Part shown: piece after piece, positions 17,179-24,715 of the stretch | Numbering within the stretch: the stretch's first letter is position 1 | Layout of the letters: each line of letters begins with the position of its first letter | Source of the DNA: CAVTWH01 sp963850915 | GTDB taxonomy: Bacteria; Actinomycetota; Actinomycetes; Mycobacteriales; Micromonosporaceae | Assembly (NCBI GenBank): GCA_963850915.1 | Contig: CAWKND010000003.1 | Coordinates: forward strand, 62,001-126,000 | Length of the DNA stretch: 64,000 nt | Direction of reading: 5' to 3' | Made by a program: the position numbers and the translations under genes | The notes under the pieces: model-generated | What the model saw: the letters and a program-made list of their open reading frames with translations, nothing else | Database searches by the model: none | Told to the model about the DNA's origin: nothing

Positions 17179-17487
17179 TCAGGACGGGTCGGCGAGGTCG
17201 TACGCGGTGGCGATGGCGCGGGCCAGCGCGGCTTCCTGGGCCGGGTGCAGGTGGCCGAGGAGCTTGCCGAGGCTGGCCCGGGGCACCGTGGTGATGTTGT
17301 CGCAGGAGATCACCGAGGGGTGCTGGAGTCCGTTGGACTTGCCGACCGGTACCTCGGTGGACAGGCCCCGGACGGTACTGGTGATCGGGGCGACCGTGAT
17401 CGCGTTGAGGTAGGGGCGTACCTGCTCGCGGGTGAGCACCACCACCGGCCGGGTCTTGTCCAGCTTCGCGAGGTGGATCGGGCGCAT
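17179..17487 (-). CDS. MazF/PemK family toxin (mRNA interferase)
   Basis: Predicted sequence-specific endoribonuclease of a type II toxin-antitoxin pair. The 102-residue protein has the family start HLAKLDKTRPVVVLTRE, the AITVAPITSTVRG strand and VISCDNITTVPRASL, all typical of MazF. The ATG overlaps the antitoxin stop as TGATG, giving coupled translation. Of the mycobacterial toxins it most resembles the MazF9 type by memory; cleavage specificity cannot be inferred. Confidence 0.9.
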   Translation of the reverse strand: MRPIHLAKLDKTRPVVVLTREQVRPYLNAITVAPITSTVRGLSTEVPVGKSNGLQHPSVISCDNITTVPRASLGKLLGHLHPAQEAALARAIATAYDLADPS

Positions 17488-17717
17488 CAGGCGATGTCCA
17501 TCGGCCGGGTCGCCGCCCAGTCGGCCAGGGCGTCCAGGTCCTCGGACGCGCTGGCGGCATAAATCGCGGCGTCCCGTTCGGCTGCCTCGCGGCGCCGTTC
17601 GTGCTCGAGTGCGCGCGCGACGACCGCTGCCCGACTGCTGGCAGCACCCGAGCTGACCTGCTCGTCAAGGTAGGCCACCACGTCGTCCGGGAGCCGCACG
17701 GCAATCTGCGTCGTCAT
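17487..17717 (-). CDS. Ribbon-helix-helix antitoxin paired with MazF
   Basis: A 76-residue antitoxin. The N-terminus TTQIAVRLPDDVVAYLDEQV followed by ASSRAAVVARALEHERRRE is a ribbon-helix-helix DNA-binding domain; the acidic tail (SEDLDALADWAATRPMDIA) is the usual toxin-wrapping region. The gene precedes and overlaps the toxin gene. Right upstream is ATGGTACCA (palindromic), a likely autoregulatory site. Confidence 0.88.
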   Translation of the reverse strand: MTTQIAVRLPDDVVAYLDEQVSSGAASSRAAVVARALEHERRREAAERDAAIYAASASEDLDALADWAATRPMDIA

Positions 17718-17796
17718 ACCAAGATGGTACCACGATGGGATTCGTCCTTGATGACGCGCGGCACCTATCTGCACTAGTTCAGATAGACTGGGCGGC
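17718..17796. promoter_or_regulatory. Shared divergent promoter region of two toxin-antitoxin pairs
   Basis: Only 79 bases separate the two divergent antitoxin starts. It contains TGGTACCA close to the MazE-like start and CTATCT-N10-AGATAG (17765-17770 with 17781-17786) close to the second antitoxin start. Each suits autoregulation by its nearest antitoxin; cross-control is possible because the sites are so close. Confidence 0.55.
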
Positions 17797-18258
17797 ATGG
17801 GCGTGCAGACCTTCCCGTACAGCGTGTTCCTCCGGGGACCCTCGCGGGTACTCCCGTCGTTGACCGACGCGGACGTGGTGCTCGAGCGGCGCGACGAGGA
17901 AAATCTCGTACTCATGCGGGCGGAGCGCTTCGACGCTGTCGCCGACGGGCTGCGCATCGCCGCCCGATCCCTGGCCACCCTGGCCCGCCGCGACCGGGGG
18001 CTCGCCGAAGAGCTGCTCGCCGAGGAGCTGCCCTGGCTCACCTGGCTCCCTGAGCAGGAGCGGCTCGCCTGCGTACGGGAACTCCTCGCCGACCTGGTCG
18101 CCGGCGCTGACACCGGGCTGCTCACCCCGTTCGCCCGCAGCCTCACCTCGTGGCGCTCGACCGCCGAAGTCTGGTCCGACCCGACCCTGGCGCGTGAGCT
18201 GCACGGGCCTTTCGACGGCACCGGACCCCAGCTCGACCGGCCCTCGGCGGCGGCATGA
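17797..18258 (+). CDS. Putative antitoxin of a second pair (Phd/YefM-like)
   Basis: A 153-residue protein. Residues about 20-50 (SLTDADVVLERRDEENLVLM then RAERFDAVADGL) resemble the Phd/YefM strand-helix DNA-binding start; the rest is helical and acidic, suited to binding a toxin. It overlaps the next gene (GTGA-like junction at 18255) in the usual antitoxin-first order. The fold assignment is from pattern recognition, not a search. Confidence 0.6.
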   Translation: MGVQTFPYSVFLRGPSRVLPSLTDADVVLERRDEENLVLMRAERFDAVADGLRIAARSLATLARRDRGLAEELLAEELPWLTWLPEQERLACVRELLADLVAGADTGLLTPFARSLTSWRSTAEVWSDPTLARELHGPFDGTGPQLDRPSAAA

Positions 18259-18602
18259 CCGGCCGCGGCGAGCAGCTTGACCGACCCAACCCCTGGCTGG
18301 TGCGCGCCGTAGACCGCCAGGCCTACCAGGGCTGGCAGCAACTTCTGGCCGCCGTACCGGAGAGCCTGGACCGGGCGTGGGTGGCACTGACCGGCGACCC
18401 ACGCCACATCGATCAGCGCCAGCATCCACTCAAGGGAGCACTGGGCGTCGTCAAGGTCGGTGGCGCGGTACTCGAGCAGTGGCAGTACGAGATCACCGGC
18501 GGTGGCCGCATCTGGTATGCCATCGACGACGAAACCCGCACGCTGTGGATCACCCGGGCCGGTGCCGGTCACCCGAAACAGACCGACACTCGACGGCGCT
18601 GA
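18255..18602 (+). CDS. Putative RelE/ParE-like toxin
   Basis: A 115-residue basic protein with LKGALGVVKVGGAVLEQWQY followed by EITGGGRIWYAIDDETRTLWIT, the beta-hairpin pattern of RelE/ParE-superfamily proteins (LKG, then an Arg-containing strand, then IDDE). It is preceded and overlapped by the putative antitoxin gene. Mode of action (ribosome-dependent RNase or gyrase poison) is not determinable. Confidence 0.6.
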   Translation: MTGRGEQLDRPNPWLVRAVDRQAYQGWQQLLAAVPESLDRAWVALTGDPRHIDQRQHPLKGALGVVKVGGAVLEQWQYEITGGGRIWYAIDDETRTLWITRAGAGHPKQTDTRRR

Positions 18603-18605
18603 CCC

Positions 18606-18654
18606 GCGTCGAGAGCAGGTCAGCGTCGAGAGCAGGTCAGCGTCAGAGCAGGTC
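18606..18654. repeat. 17-bp tandem repeat at the purA 3' end, 3 copies
   Basis: Two perfect units of GCGTCGAGAGCAGGTCA (18606-18622 and 18623-18639) continue into a third copy (from 18640) that lacks one G and contains the stop and last codons of purA on the minus strand. As at 13286-13404, a gene's terminal codons are repeated into the spacer with a 17-bp period. Confidence 0.88.
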
Positions 18655-19929
18655 GTGCAGGAGGACGTTCTCGTCCCGGCCGGGGCCGACGCCGACCATG
18701 CTGACCTGGGTACCGCACAGCTCCTCCAGGCGCCGCAGGTAGCGCTGGGCGTTGACCGGCAGCTCGTCCATCGTGCGCGCCTTGGTGATGTCCTCCCACC
18801 ACCCGTCCAGCTCCTCGTAGATCGGCTTGGCGTGGTGGAAGGCGGTCTGCGTCATCGGCATGTCGTCGTAGCGCTTGCCGTCGATCTCGTACGCCACGCA
18901 GATCGGTACCTTCGGCAGCCCGGTGAGGATGTCCAGCTTGGTGACGACCAGATCGGTGATCCCGTTGAGGCGTACCGCGTAGCGCCCGACCACCGCGTCG
19001 AACCAGCCGGTACGCCGCTCGCGGCCGGTGGTCGTGCCGTACTCGCGGCCGATCTTCAGCAGGTGCTGGCCGTTCTCGTCGAACAGCTCGGTCGGGAACG
19101 GGCCGGAGCCGACCCGGGTGGTGTACGCCTTGGTGACCCCGATCACCTTCGAGATCCGGGTGGGCGCGATGCCGGCACCGACACAGGCGCCCGCCGCGGT
19201 CGGGTTCGACGAGGTCACGAACGGATAGGTGCCGTGGTCCATGTCGAGCATGGTGGCCTGGGCACCTTCGAGCAGTACGGTGCGGCCGGCGTCGAGCGCG
19301 TCCCAGAGCAGCGTGCGGGTCTCGGCGATGTACGGCGTCAGCCGGGCCGCGTACGCCAGGTACTCCTCCACCACGGCGTCCACGTCCATGGCCTTGCGGT
19401 TGTACACCTTGAACAGGATCTGGTTCTTCTCCCGGAGTACCAGCTCCAGCTTTTTGCGCAGGATGCCCGGGTCGAGCAGGTCCTGGACCCGGATGCCGGT
19501 TCGCGCGACCTTGTCCCCGTACGCCGGCCCGATGCCGCGCCCGGTGGTACCGATCCGGGACGAGCCCAGGTAGCGCTCGATCACCCGGTCCAGCGCCCGG
19601 TGGTGCGGCATGATCAGGTGCGCGTCGCCGGAGATGCGCAGCCGGGACACGTCCACGCCGCGCTCGGTGAGCCCGTCGATCTCGGCGAGCAGTACCTTCG
19701 GGTCGATCACCACGCCGTTGCCGATCACGATCACCGCGTTCGGCGAGAGCGCGCCCGAGGGCATCAGGTGCAGGGCGTAGCGCTGCCCGTCCGGGGTCAC
19801 CACGGTGTGCCCGGCGTTGTTCCCGCCGGAGAACCGGACGACGTAGTCGACCCGTGCGCCGAGCAGGTCGGTAACCTTGCCCTTGCCCTCGTCGCCCCAC
19901 TGGGCTCCGATGAGCACGATCGCTGGCAT
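18643..19929 (-). CDS. purA: Adenylosuccinate synthetase
   Basis: GTP-dependent ligase converting IMP and aspartate to adenylosuccinate in AMP synthesis. The start at 19929 gives MPAIVLIGAQWGDEGKGK, the invariant PurA N-terminus with the P-loop-like GDEGKGK and catalytic Asp. Further signatures: FSGGNNAGHTVV (His), GRGIGPAYGDKVAR, LLEGAQATMLDMDHGTYPFVTSSN and TTTGRERR. The protein is a standard 428 residues. It is isolated on the minus strand, convergent with the putative toxin gene and divergent from the lipid-kinase-like gene. Confidence 0.96.
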   Translation of the reverse strand: MPAIVLIGAQWGDEGKGKVTDLLGARVDYVVRFSGGNNAGHTVVTPDGQRYALHLMPSGALSPNAVIVIGNGVVIDPKVLLAEIDGLTERGVDVSRLRISGDAHLIMPHHRALDRVIERYLGSSRIGTTGRGIGPAYGDKVARTGIRVQDLLDPGILRKKLELVLREKNQILFKVYNRKAMDVDAVVEEYLAYAARLTPYIAETRTLLWDALDAGRTVLLEGAQATMLDMDHGTYPFVTSSNPTAAGACVGAGIAPTRISKVIGVTKAYTTRVGSGPFPTELFDENGQHLLKIGREYGTTTGRERRTGWFDAVVGRYAVRLNGITDLVVTKLDILTGLPKVPICVAYEIDGKRYDDMPMTQTAFHHAKPIYEELDGWWEDITKARTMDELPVNAQRYLRRLEELCGTQVSMVGVGPGRDENVLLHDLL

Positions 19930-20036
19930 CTGTCTCGCCTCCACGGCTTGCTGCCTCGGTAGCTGCCTCGGTACGAGCAACCCCGGGGTGTCACGCTAGC
20001 AAGACGTATACCCAGATCACCGCAGGAGGCCACAGC

Positions 20037-21041
20037 ATGGACACGGTGCTGCTGCTGTCGTTGGCGGACGGCCCACCCGAGCCGTCCGGCTGCGGCGCGT
20101 GCGGGGCGTCCTGCCTGTCCCGTACCGCGACCGATCCGGCGACGGATTCCGTCGCCGGGGCCACTCCGCACGGCGCCGACGGCGAGGTCTGCGCGGCTCC
20201 CCGCGCGGCCGTCCTGGCCTGCCGCGATGCGCTGGTCGCCGCCGGGGTCAAGGTGGAGCTCGTCACCGCCTGCTCGGACGCGGAGATCGACGCGGCCCTG
20301 GCGCGCTTCGACGGGCCACCGCGCGCCGACGGCCTGCGCTGGCCTTCAGTCGACGGGGGTACCGGCCTGGTCGTGGCTGTTGCGGTTGACGGTCAACTGC
20401 GTGCGGTGGTACGCCGCCTGGTGCGCCGGTACACCCCGGCACCGAGCAAGCGCCCGGCTGAGCTGCCGGCCGGGCGTACCCTCCCCGATCTGCCGCCCTT
20501 GGCGATCCTGCCGCTGCACCCCGACCAGGATGACCTGGCCGCCCGGCTGGGGCTGCCCCGCGACCCGGCGGATGTCGCCAAGGCGCTGCTGCACGGCGCG
20601 GTACAGCGGCTGGACCTGCTGCGCAACGACGGTGGCTCGGTGACCCTGCACGGCGCGCTGTTCGGTCGGGAGACGCTCTGGCGGGCCCGGGTGTACGTCG
20701 ACGACGCCCAGCTGGCCGGCCCGGACGAGGAGATCGTCGCGTGCGCGGTGGCCAATGCCGATGGGTACGCCCATGCCGGGGAGTTGCCGCTCACGCCGGC
20801 AGCCGACCCGGCGGACGGGCTGGTCAGCGTCGCGGTGGCGGTACCGGTCACGGTGCGCGGCCGGTTCGGGCGGCGCGAGCGGCGGCTGGAGGTACGCCGC
20901 GCGACCGGTCGGGCGGTGGCCGTCGAGCCGGTGGACCAGGTGGACTTTCTGGACGACGGGGTCGCCGGCACGCTGGACAGGAAGCGAAGCTGGTGGATCG
21001 AGCCCGGCGCGTGGGGCGTACACCGGCCGTGGATTCCGTAG
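20037..21041 (+). CDS. Diacylglycerol/lipid-kinase-like protein
   Basis: A 334-residue protein resembling the DAGK catalytic family proteins found next to purA in Micromonosporaceae (recalled, not searched). Visible are LGLPRDPADVAKALLHG, the stretch RRLVRRYTP, LDLLRNDGGSVTLHGALFG and a C-terminal beta domain ending KRSWWIEPGAWG. The canonical GGDGT kinase loop is not present; VDGGTGLVVA stands at the equivalent place, so activity is doubtful. Cys-rich start (CGACGASC). ATG follows AGGAGG by 8 bases. Confidence 0.6.
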   Translation: MDTVLLLSLADGPPEPSGCGACGASCLSRTATDPATDSVAGATPHGADGEVCAAPRAAVLACRDALVAAGVKVELVTACSDAEIDAALARFDGPPRADGLRWPSVDGGTGLVVAVAVDGQLRAVVRRLVRRYTPAPSKRPAELPAGRTLPDLPPLAILPLHPDQDDLAARLGLPRDPADVAKALLHGAVQRLDLLRNDGGSVTLHGALFGRETLWRARVYVDDAQLAGPDEEIVACAVANADGYAHAGELPLTPAADPADGLVSVAVAVPVTVRGRFGRRERRLEVRRATGRAVAVEPVDQVDFLDDGVAGTLDRKRSWWIEPGAWGVHRPWIP

Positions 21042-21093
21042 AGTCTCGATCGGGTGACGGCACGGTGTGATGACACCCAGGGGAGGCGAGACA

Positions 21094-23877
21094 GTGCAGC
21101 ACGATCAGCGGGACGACGACCAGGTGTGGCCACCGGACGACATCGCGGCCAACCCACCCGGTACGCGTACCCCTCCACCGGCTGCCACGCCACCACCCGC
21201 CTCGTCACCACCCGCCTCGCCACCTCCCGCCTCGTCACCTCCCGCCTCGCCACCGGCCGCCGCATCACAGGTACGTTCCGGCCAGCCCACGTACCCCCTG
21301 CCAGCGAACTTCGGCCCGCCCAGCCCCGCCCCGGCGTCGCCGCCCAACCCCCCGACACCCGTCAATCAACCGACGCCATGGGGCAACCCTGCGCCACCTG
21401 CGCCCACCGCGCCCGCCACCCCCGCTGGCGGCACGCCGGTACCCACGGCCCCGCCGCAGCTGCCGCCGACCGCCTTCCCACTAGGCCCGTCGGTCGTCCC
21501 GCAGCGCCCACCCGGCCAGCCGACCGCCGGCCAACCCTCTGCCGGCCGGGCCTCCGCTGAGCACGGCGCACTCCTGCACCCGACAGCTTCGCTGCCCTTC
21601 GCCAGCCCGCGCCCCGTCGAGCAGCAGCCCACGTCGCAGCAGCCCATCGCAGGGCAGCCCACGTCGCAGCAGCCCACGTCGCAGCAGCCCATGGCCGGGC
21701 AGCCCGCACCGCCGCAGCCCATGGCAGGGCAGCCCGGCGGAGCGCAGCCCACCGCAGCGGCCGCCGCACCCACTTCGCCCGCCGGTACCTCCCCCTGGTC
21801 CGCCCCGCCCCGGCTGCCGGCGACCGCGCCGACCAGCCCGCCGCCGAACGGCCAGCCCGCGACCAGGTACCCCTACGAGCTGAGTACCCCACCCCTGCCG
21901 CGCCGCCCGCCGGCCCCGCACCCGAGCCTGATCGAGCAGGCCGGCTCCGCCCCGGCCGAGTCGACAACCGCACCCGACCGCCCGGCGCCCGCGACCGGCA
22001 CCTCCGGCAGTCCGCCTGGATCAGGTACGCCGTCCGGCCCCCGTCCGGCGCCCGGTTCCGGAACCCAGTCGAGCCCCGGTCCGGCGTCCGCCCTTGGAAC
22101 GCAGTCCGGCCCCGGAACTCAGCCCGGCCCCGGAACTCCGCCCGGCCCTGGAACGCGGTCCGGCCCTGGAACGCGGTCCGGCCCTGGAACGCAGTCCGGC
22201 CCTGGAACGCAGTCCGGCCCTGGAACGCAGTCCGGTCCGGCAACTCTGTTCGGCACGGGTGCCCCGCCGGGATCGCAGTCGCCATCTCGCACGGGGACGT
22301 CACCCCGCCCAGGAACTCCGTCAGGAACGGGCGCCCCGTCCGGACTAGGGACCCCGTCCGGAATTGGTACACCGTCCGGGTCTGACACCACCCCGGGTCC
22401 GGGCGCGCCCGGCGGGAGCGCAGCTGCGGAGTCGCGCCATGCCGCCAACGGGCGGCCGGCGGCAGACGAGCGCACCGCGGCCGGGGAGGGCTCGCCGGAG
22501 CGCTCCGCCGCGCCAGGCGGTGCGCCGGAGCCGGGCGGGCACGCGGGCGAGTTCGGGCCGGTCGGCAGAGCGAACGGCCAGCCGCCGGCCGGGTACCCCG
22601 GGCAGCCCAGCCAGCCAGGCCACGCCGGCCAGCCAGGCCAGGCCGGGACAGCGTTCCCACCCAGCCAGGCCAGCCCCCAGCAACCGCCCAGCCCCGGCCA
22701 GTACGGGCCGCCGACGCAGTACGGGCCGCCGGGACAGTACGGGCCACCCGGGCAGTACGGGCCGGCCACGCAGTACGGAGCGCCGGCTGCGGCGGTACCC
22801 CCGTCTGGTCCTGGATCTTCGACCGCACCGGGCGGGCCCACCGGAGGCTCGGGTCAGCTGCCGCCCATCGGCGGGCCGGCGATGCCGGGGGGCGCGGTGC
22901 ACCAGCCCCCGGGTCCCGAGGCGGGGTGGATCTCGTCGGATCCGTACATCCCGACGGCCGAGGAGTTTGCCCGTCGACGGGCTGCGCGCCCGGTGGATCC
23001 GTTGGCGCGCAGCGGATTGCGCGGCGTGGTCAACCGCAGCACGCTCGGGCTGGCCAAGCTGGCGCCGGGCGGGCACGAGCGCGAGGTCGGCCGCGACGTC
23101 GAGACGATCCGGCGCAACTTCGGCGGGCTGCGCCAGGTCACCGTGGTCAACCCGAAGGGCGGCGCGGGCAAGACGGTCGCCGTGCTGCTGCTGGCGATGA
23201 CGTTCGGCCAGAAGCGCGGCGGATACGTACTGGCCTGGGACAACAACGAGACCCAGGGCACCCTGGGAATGCGGGCGCAGCAGGACTTCCACACCCGTAC
23301 CGTCCGCGACGTACTCCGCGACCAGCACCACTTCCTCGGCTCCGGGGGCCGGGTCGGTGACCTGTCGCAGTACGTCCGCGCCCAGGGCGAGGGCATGTTC
23401 GACGTACTCGCCAGCGACGAGTCGGCGACCGCCGGGGAGATGCTGACCGCCACCGCCTTCAGCGACATCCGCGACGTGGTCAGCCGCTTCTACAAGCTGA
23501 TCTTCGTGGACACCGGGAACAACGTACGCGCCCAGAACTGGCAGGCCGCCATCGACGCCACCGACCAACTGGTGATCACCATGTCGGCGCGCAACGACTC
23601 GGCCGAGACGGCTGCCCGCGCGCTGGACCACCTGGAGCAGACCGGCCGGCAACGGCTGGTACGCCAGGCGGTCACCGTGGTGTCCATGCCGCCCAGCCGC
23701 AAGGACATCGACCTGCCGTCGATCCAACGGCACTTCGCGGCGCGTACCCGGGCGGTGCTGCTCGCCCCGTACGAGCGGCTGCTCGACTCGGGCGAGCCCA
23801 TCCGGTACGCCGGACTCAGCGCCGAAACCCGCGAGGCCTGGCTACGCGTAGCCGCCGAGGTCGCCAACGGCCTGTGA
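21094..23877 (+). CDS. ParA/MinD-like ATPase with a very long Pro-rich N-terminal region
   Basis: A 927-residue protein. GTG at 21094 follows GGGAGGCGAG. Residues 1 to about 670 are low-complexity, rich in Pro, Gly, Gln, Ser and Thr, with runs of QPTSQ, GPGTQS and QYGPPG repeats, and probably disordered. The last 260 residues form a deviant-Walker ATPase: VVNPKGGAGKTVAVLLL (Lys-Gly-Gly-x-Gly-Lys-Thr), DNNETQGTLG and LIFVDTGNN. This layout matches EspI/SCO5717-type proteins linked to type VII secretion or polar localisation, but no ESX genes are in the window. Cytosolic; partner unknown. Confidence 0.8.
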   Translation: MQHDQRDDDQVWPPDDIAANPPGTRTPPPAATPPPASSPPASPPPASSPPASPPAAASQVRSGQPTYPLPANFGPPSPAPASPPNPPTPVNQPTPWGNPAPPAPTAPATPAGGTPVPTAPPQLPPTAFPLGPSVVPQRPPGQPTAGQPSAGRASAEHGALLHPTASLPFASPRPVEQQPTSQQPIAGQPTSQQPTSQQPMAGQPAPPQPMAGQPGGAQPTAAAAAPTSPAGTSPWSAPPRLPATAPTSPPPNGQPATRYPYELSTPPLPRRPPAPHPSLIEQAGSAPAESTTAPDRPAPATGTSGSPPGSGTPSGPRPAPGSGTQSSPGPASALGTQSGPGTQPGPGTPPGPGTRSGPGTRSGPGTQSGPGTQSGPGTQSGPATLFGTGAPPGSQSPSRTGTSPRPGTPSGTGAPSGLGTPSGIGTPSGSDTTPGPGAPGGSAAAESRHAANGRPAADERTAAGEGSPERSAAPGGAPEPGGHAGEFGPVGRANGQPPAGYPGQPSQPGHAGQPGQAGTAFPPSQASPQQPPSPGQYGPPTQYGPPGQYGPPGQYGPATQYGAPAAAVPPSGPGSSTAPGGPTGGSGQLPPIGGPAMPGGAVHQPPGPEAGWISSDPYIPTAEEFARRRAARPVDPLARSGLRGVVNRSTLGLAKLAPGGHEREVGRDVETIRRNFGGLRQVTVVNPKGGAGKTVAVLLLAMTFGQKRGGYVLAWDNNETQGTLGMRAQQDFHTRTVRDVLRDQHHFLGSGGRVGDLSQYVRAQGEGMFDVLASDESATAGEMLTATAFSDIRDVVSRFYKLIFVDTGNNVRAQNWQAAIDATDQLVITMSARNDSAETAARALDHLEQTGRQRLVRQAVTVVSMPPSRKDIDLPSIQRHFAARTRAVLLAPYERLLDSGEPIRYAGLSAETREAWLRVAAEVANGL
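22080..22245 (+). repeat. 18-bp coding tandem repeat (GPGTQS)
   Basis: Within the ParA-like gene, about nine units close to GGAACGCAGTCCGGCCCT encode GPGTQS/GPGTRS. The period is a multiple of three, so copy number can change without breaking the frame. Confidence 0.8.
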
Positions 23878-23926
23878 CCGCCGCCGGCCAACCCGCGGCA
23901 GGCGGGCGGGGCGGCGGGCTCAGCAG

Positions 23927-23986
23927 GTGATGTTGGACTTAGAGCTGTTAAACCCCAAGGAATAACAGCTCTAAGTCCAACATCAC
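23927..23986. repeat. Long perfect intergenic hairpin, family copy 3
   Basis: A 24-bp perfect inverted repeat (23927-23950 with 23963-23986), 12-base loop, between the convergent ParA-like and DUF3151 genes. The left arm starts GTGATGTTGGAC and ends GAGCTGTTA, clearly related to the hairpins at 11982 and 17070. Here it could act as a bidirectional terminator. Confidence 0.92.
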
Positions 23987-24028
23987 TTCCTGGGGTACGG
24001 GTCGGCGCGCGCCGGGCGCGGGGGTGGG

Positions 24029-24442
24029 TCAGCCGGCCAGCGCGTCGGCGGCGGCGGGGTCGCAGTCGCGGAGGAACTGGGCGCAGCGGGCGGCCTCGTC
24101 GGCTTCACCGATCGCGTCGGCGGCCGTGGCCAGCGCCGCCAGGCAGCGCAGGAAGCCCTGGTTCGGTTCGTGCGCCCACGGTACCGGGCCGCTGCCCTTC
24201 CAACCGGCGCGGCGCAGCTGATCGAGGCCACGGTGGTAGCCGGTACGCGCGAAGGCGTACCCGGTCACCGGGTCCCCGGCAGCCAGTGCCCGCTCGGCCA
24301 GGGCAGCCCAGGCAGCGCTGTACGTCGGGTGCGCGGCCGCCACCGCGGAGAGCGTGTCGGCGGTGGCGGCGCGCAGGTCGGCAGCGGCCGACTCGTCGAC
24401 GGGAAGCTTGGTGGCCGGCGGCTCCGGCAGAAGGTTCTGCAT
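24029..24442 (-). CDS. DUF3151 family protein
   Basis: A 137-residue cytosolic protein of unknown function, conserved in actinobacteria (Rv0360c in M. tuberculosis). It is alpha-helical: AHPTYSAAWAALAERALAAG, YAFARTGYHRGLDQLRRAGW, NQGFLRCLAALATAADAIGE and ARCAQFLRDCDPAA, reminiscent of TPR-like pairs. Location between purA and fba matches the mycobacterial order. Confidence 0.88.
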   Translation of the reverse strand: MQNLLPEPPATKLPVDESAAADLRAATADTLSAVAAAHPTYSAAWAALAERALAAGDPVTGYAFARTGYHRGLDQLRRAGWKGSGPVPWAHEPNQGFLRCLAALATAADAIGEADEAARCAQFLRDCDPAAADALAG

Positions 24443-24513
24443 GACCTCATCTAACCGTGCCGGCCCCGGCTAGCCGAACGGTTGAGTGACTCCTCACGCG
24501 AGCGGTCAGTATC

Positions 24514-24602
24514 GCGCCCGCTGCACCGGGCGCAGAATGGGAGGTCCGGAGCCTCCCCAGGACCCGGTTAGGAGAGCCCGGCGACCTCGGTTGCCGGGCT
24601 CT
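24514..24602 (+). ncRNA. Three consecutive hairpins: candidate small RNA or leader ending in a terminator
   Basis: In an intergenic region of 273 bases lie three stems: GCGCCCG/CGGGCGC (24514-24520 with 24527-24533), GGGAGG/CCTCCC (24539-24544 with 24552-24557), and AGAGCCCGGC/GCCGGGCTCT (24573-24582 with 24593-24602) followed by TTCTCTTCC on the plus strand. The last stem looks like an intrinsic terminator. It is upstream of the LOG-family gene and divergent from DUF3151, so it is either a small RNA or an attenuator-like leader. No known RNA family was recognised. Confidence 0.45.
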
Positions 24603-24715
24603 TTCTCTTCCCCCCGCCGCTCCCCGAACGGGCCGAACCCACCCCCGGGCGCGCCCGGAGACGCCGCGAAAAGTGCCCCGGGTAACGCCGGGCCAACCGT
24701 GTGATGATGGCGCCC

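Noticed and set aside
24514..24602. 6C RNA or another known actinobacterial RNA family
   Set aside because: The C-rich loops that define 6C RNA are absent; kept only as an unclassified structured candidate.
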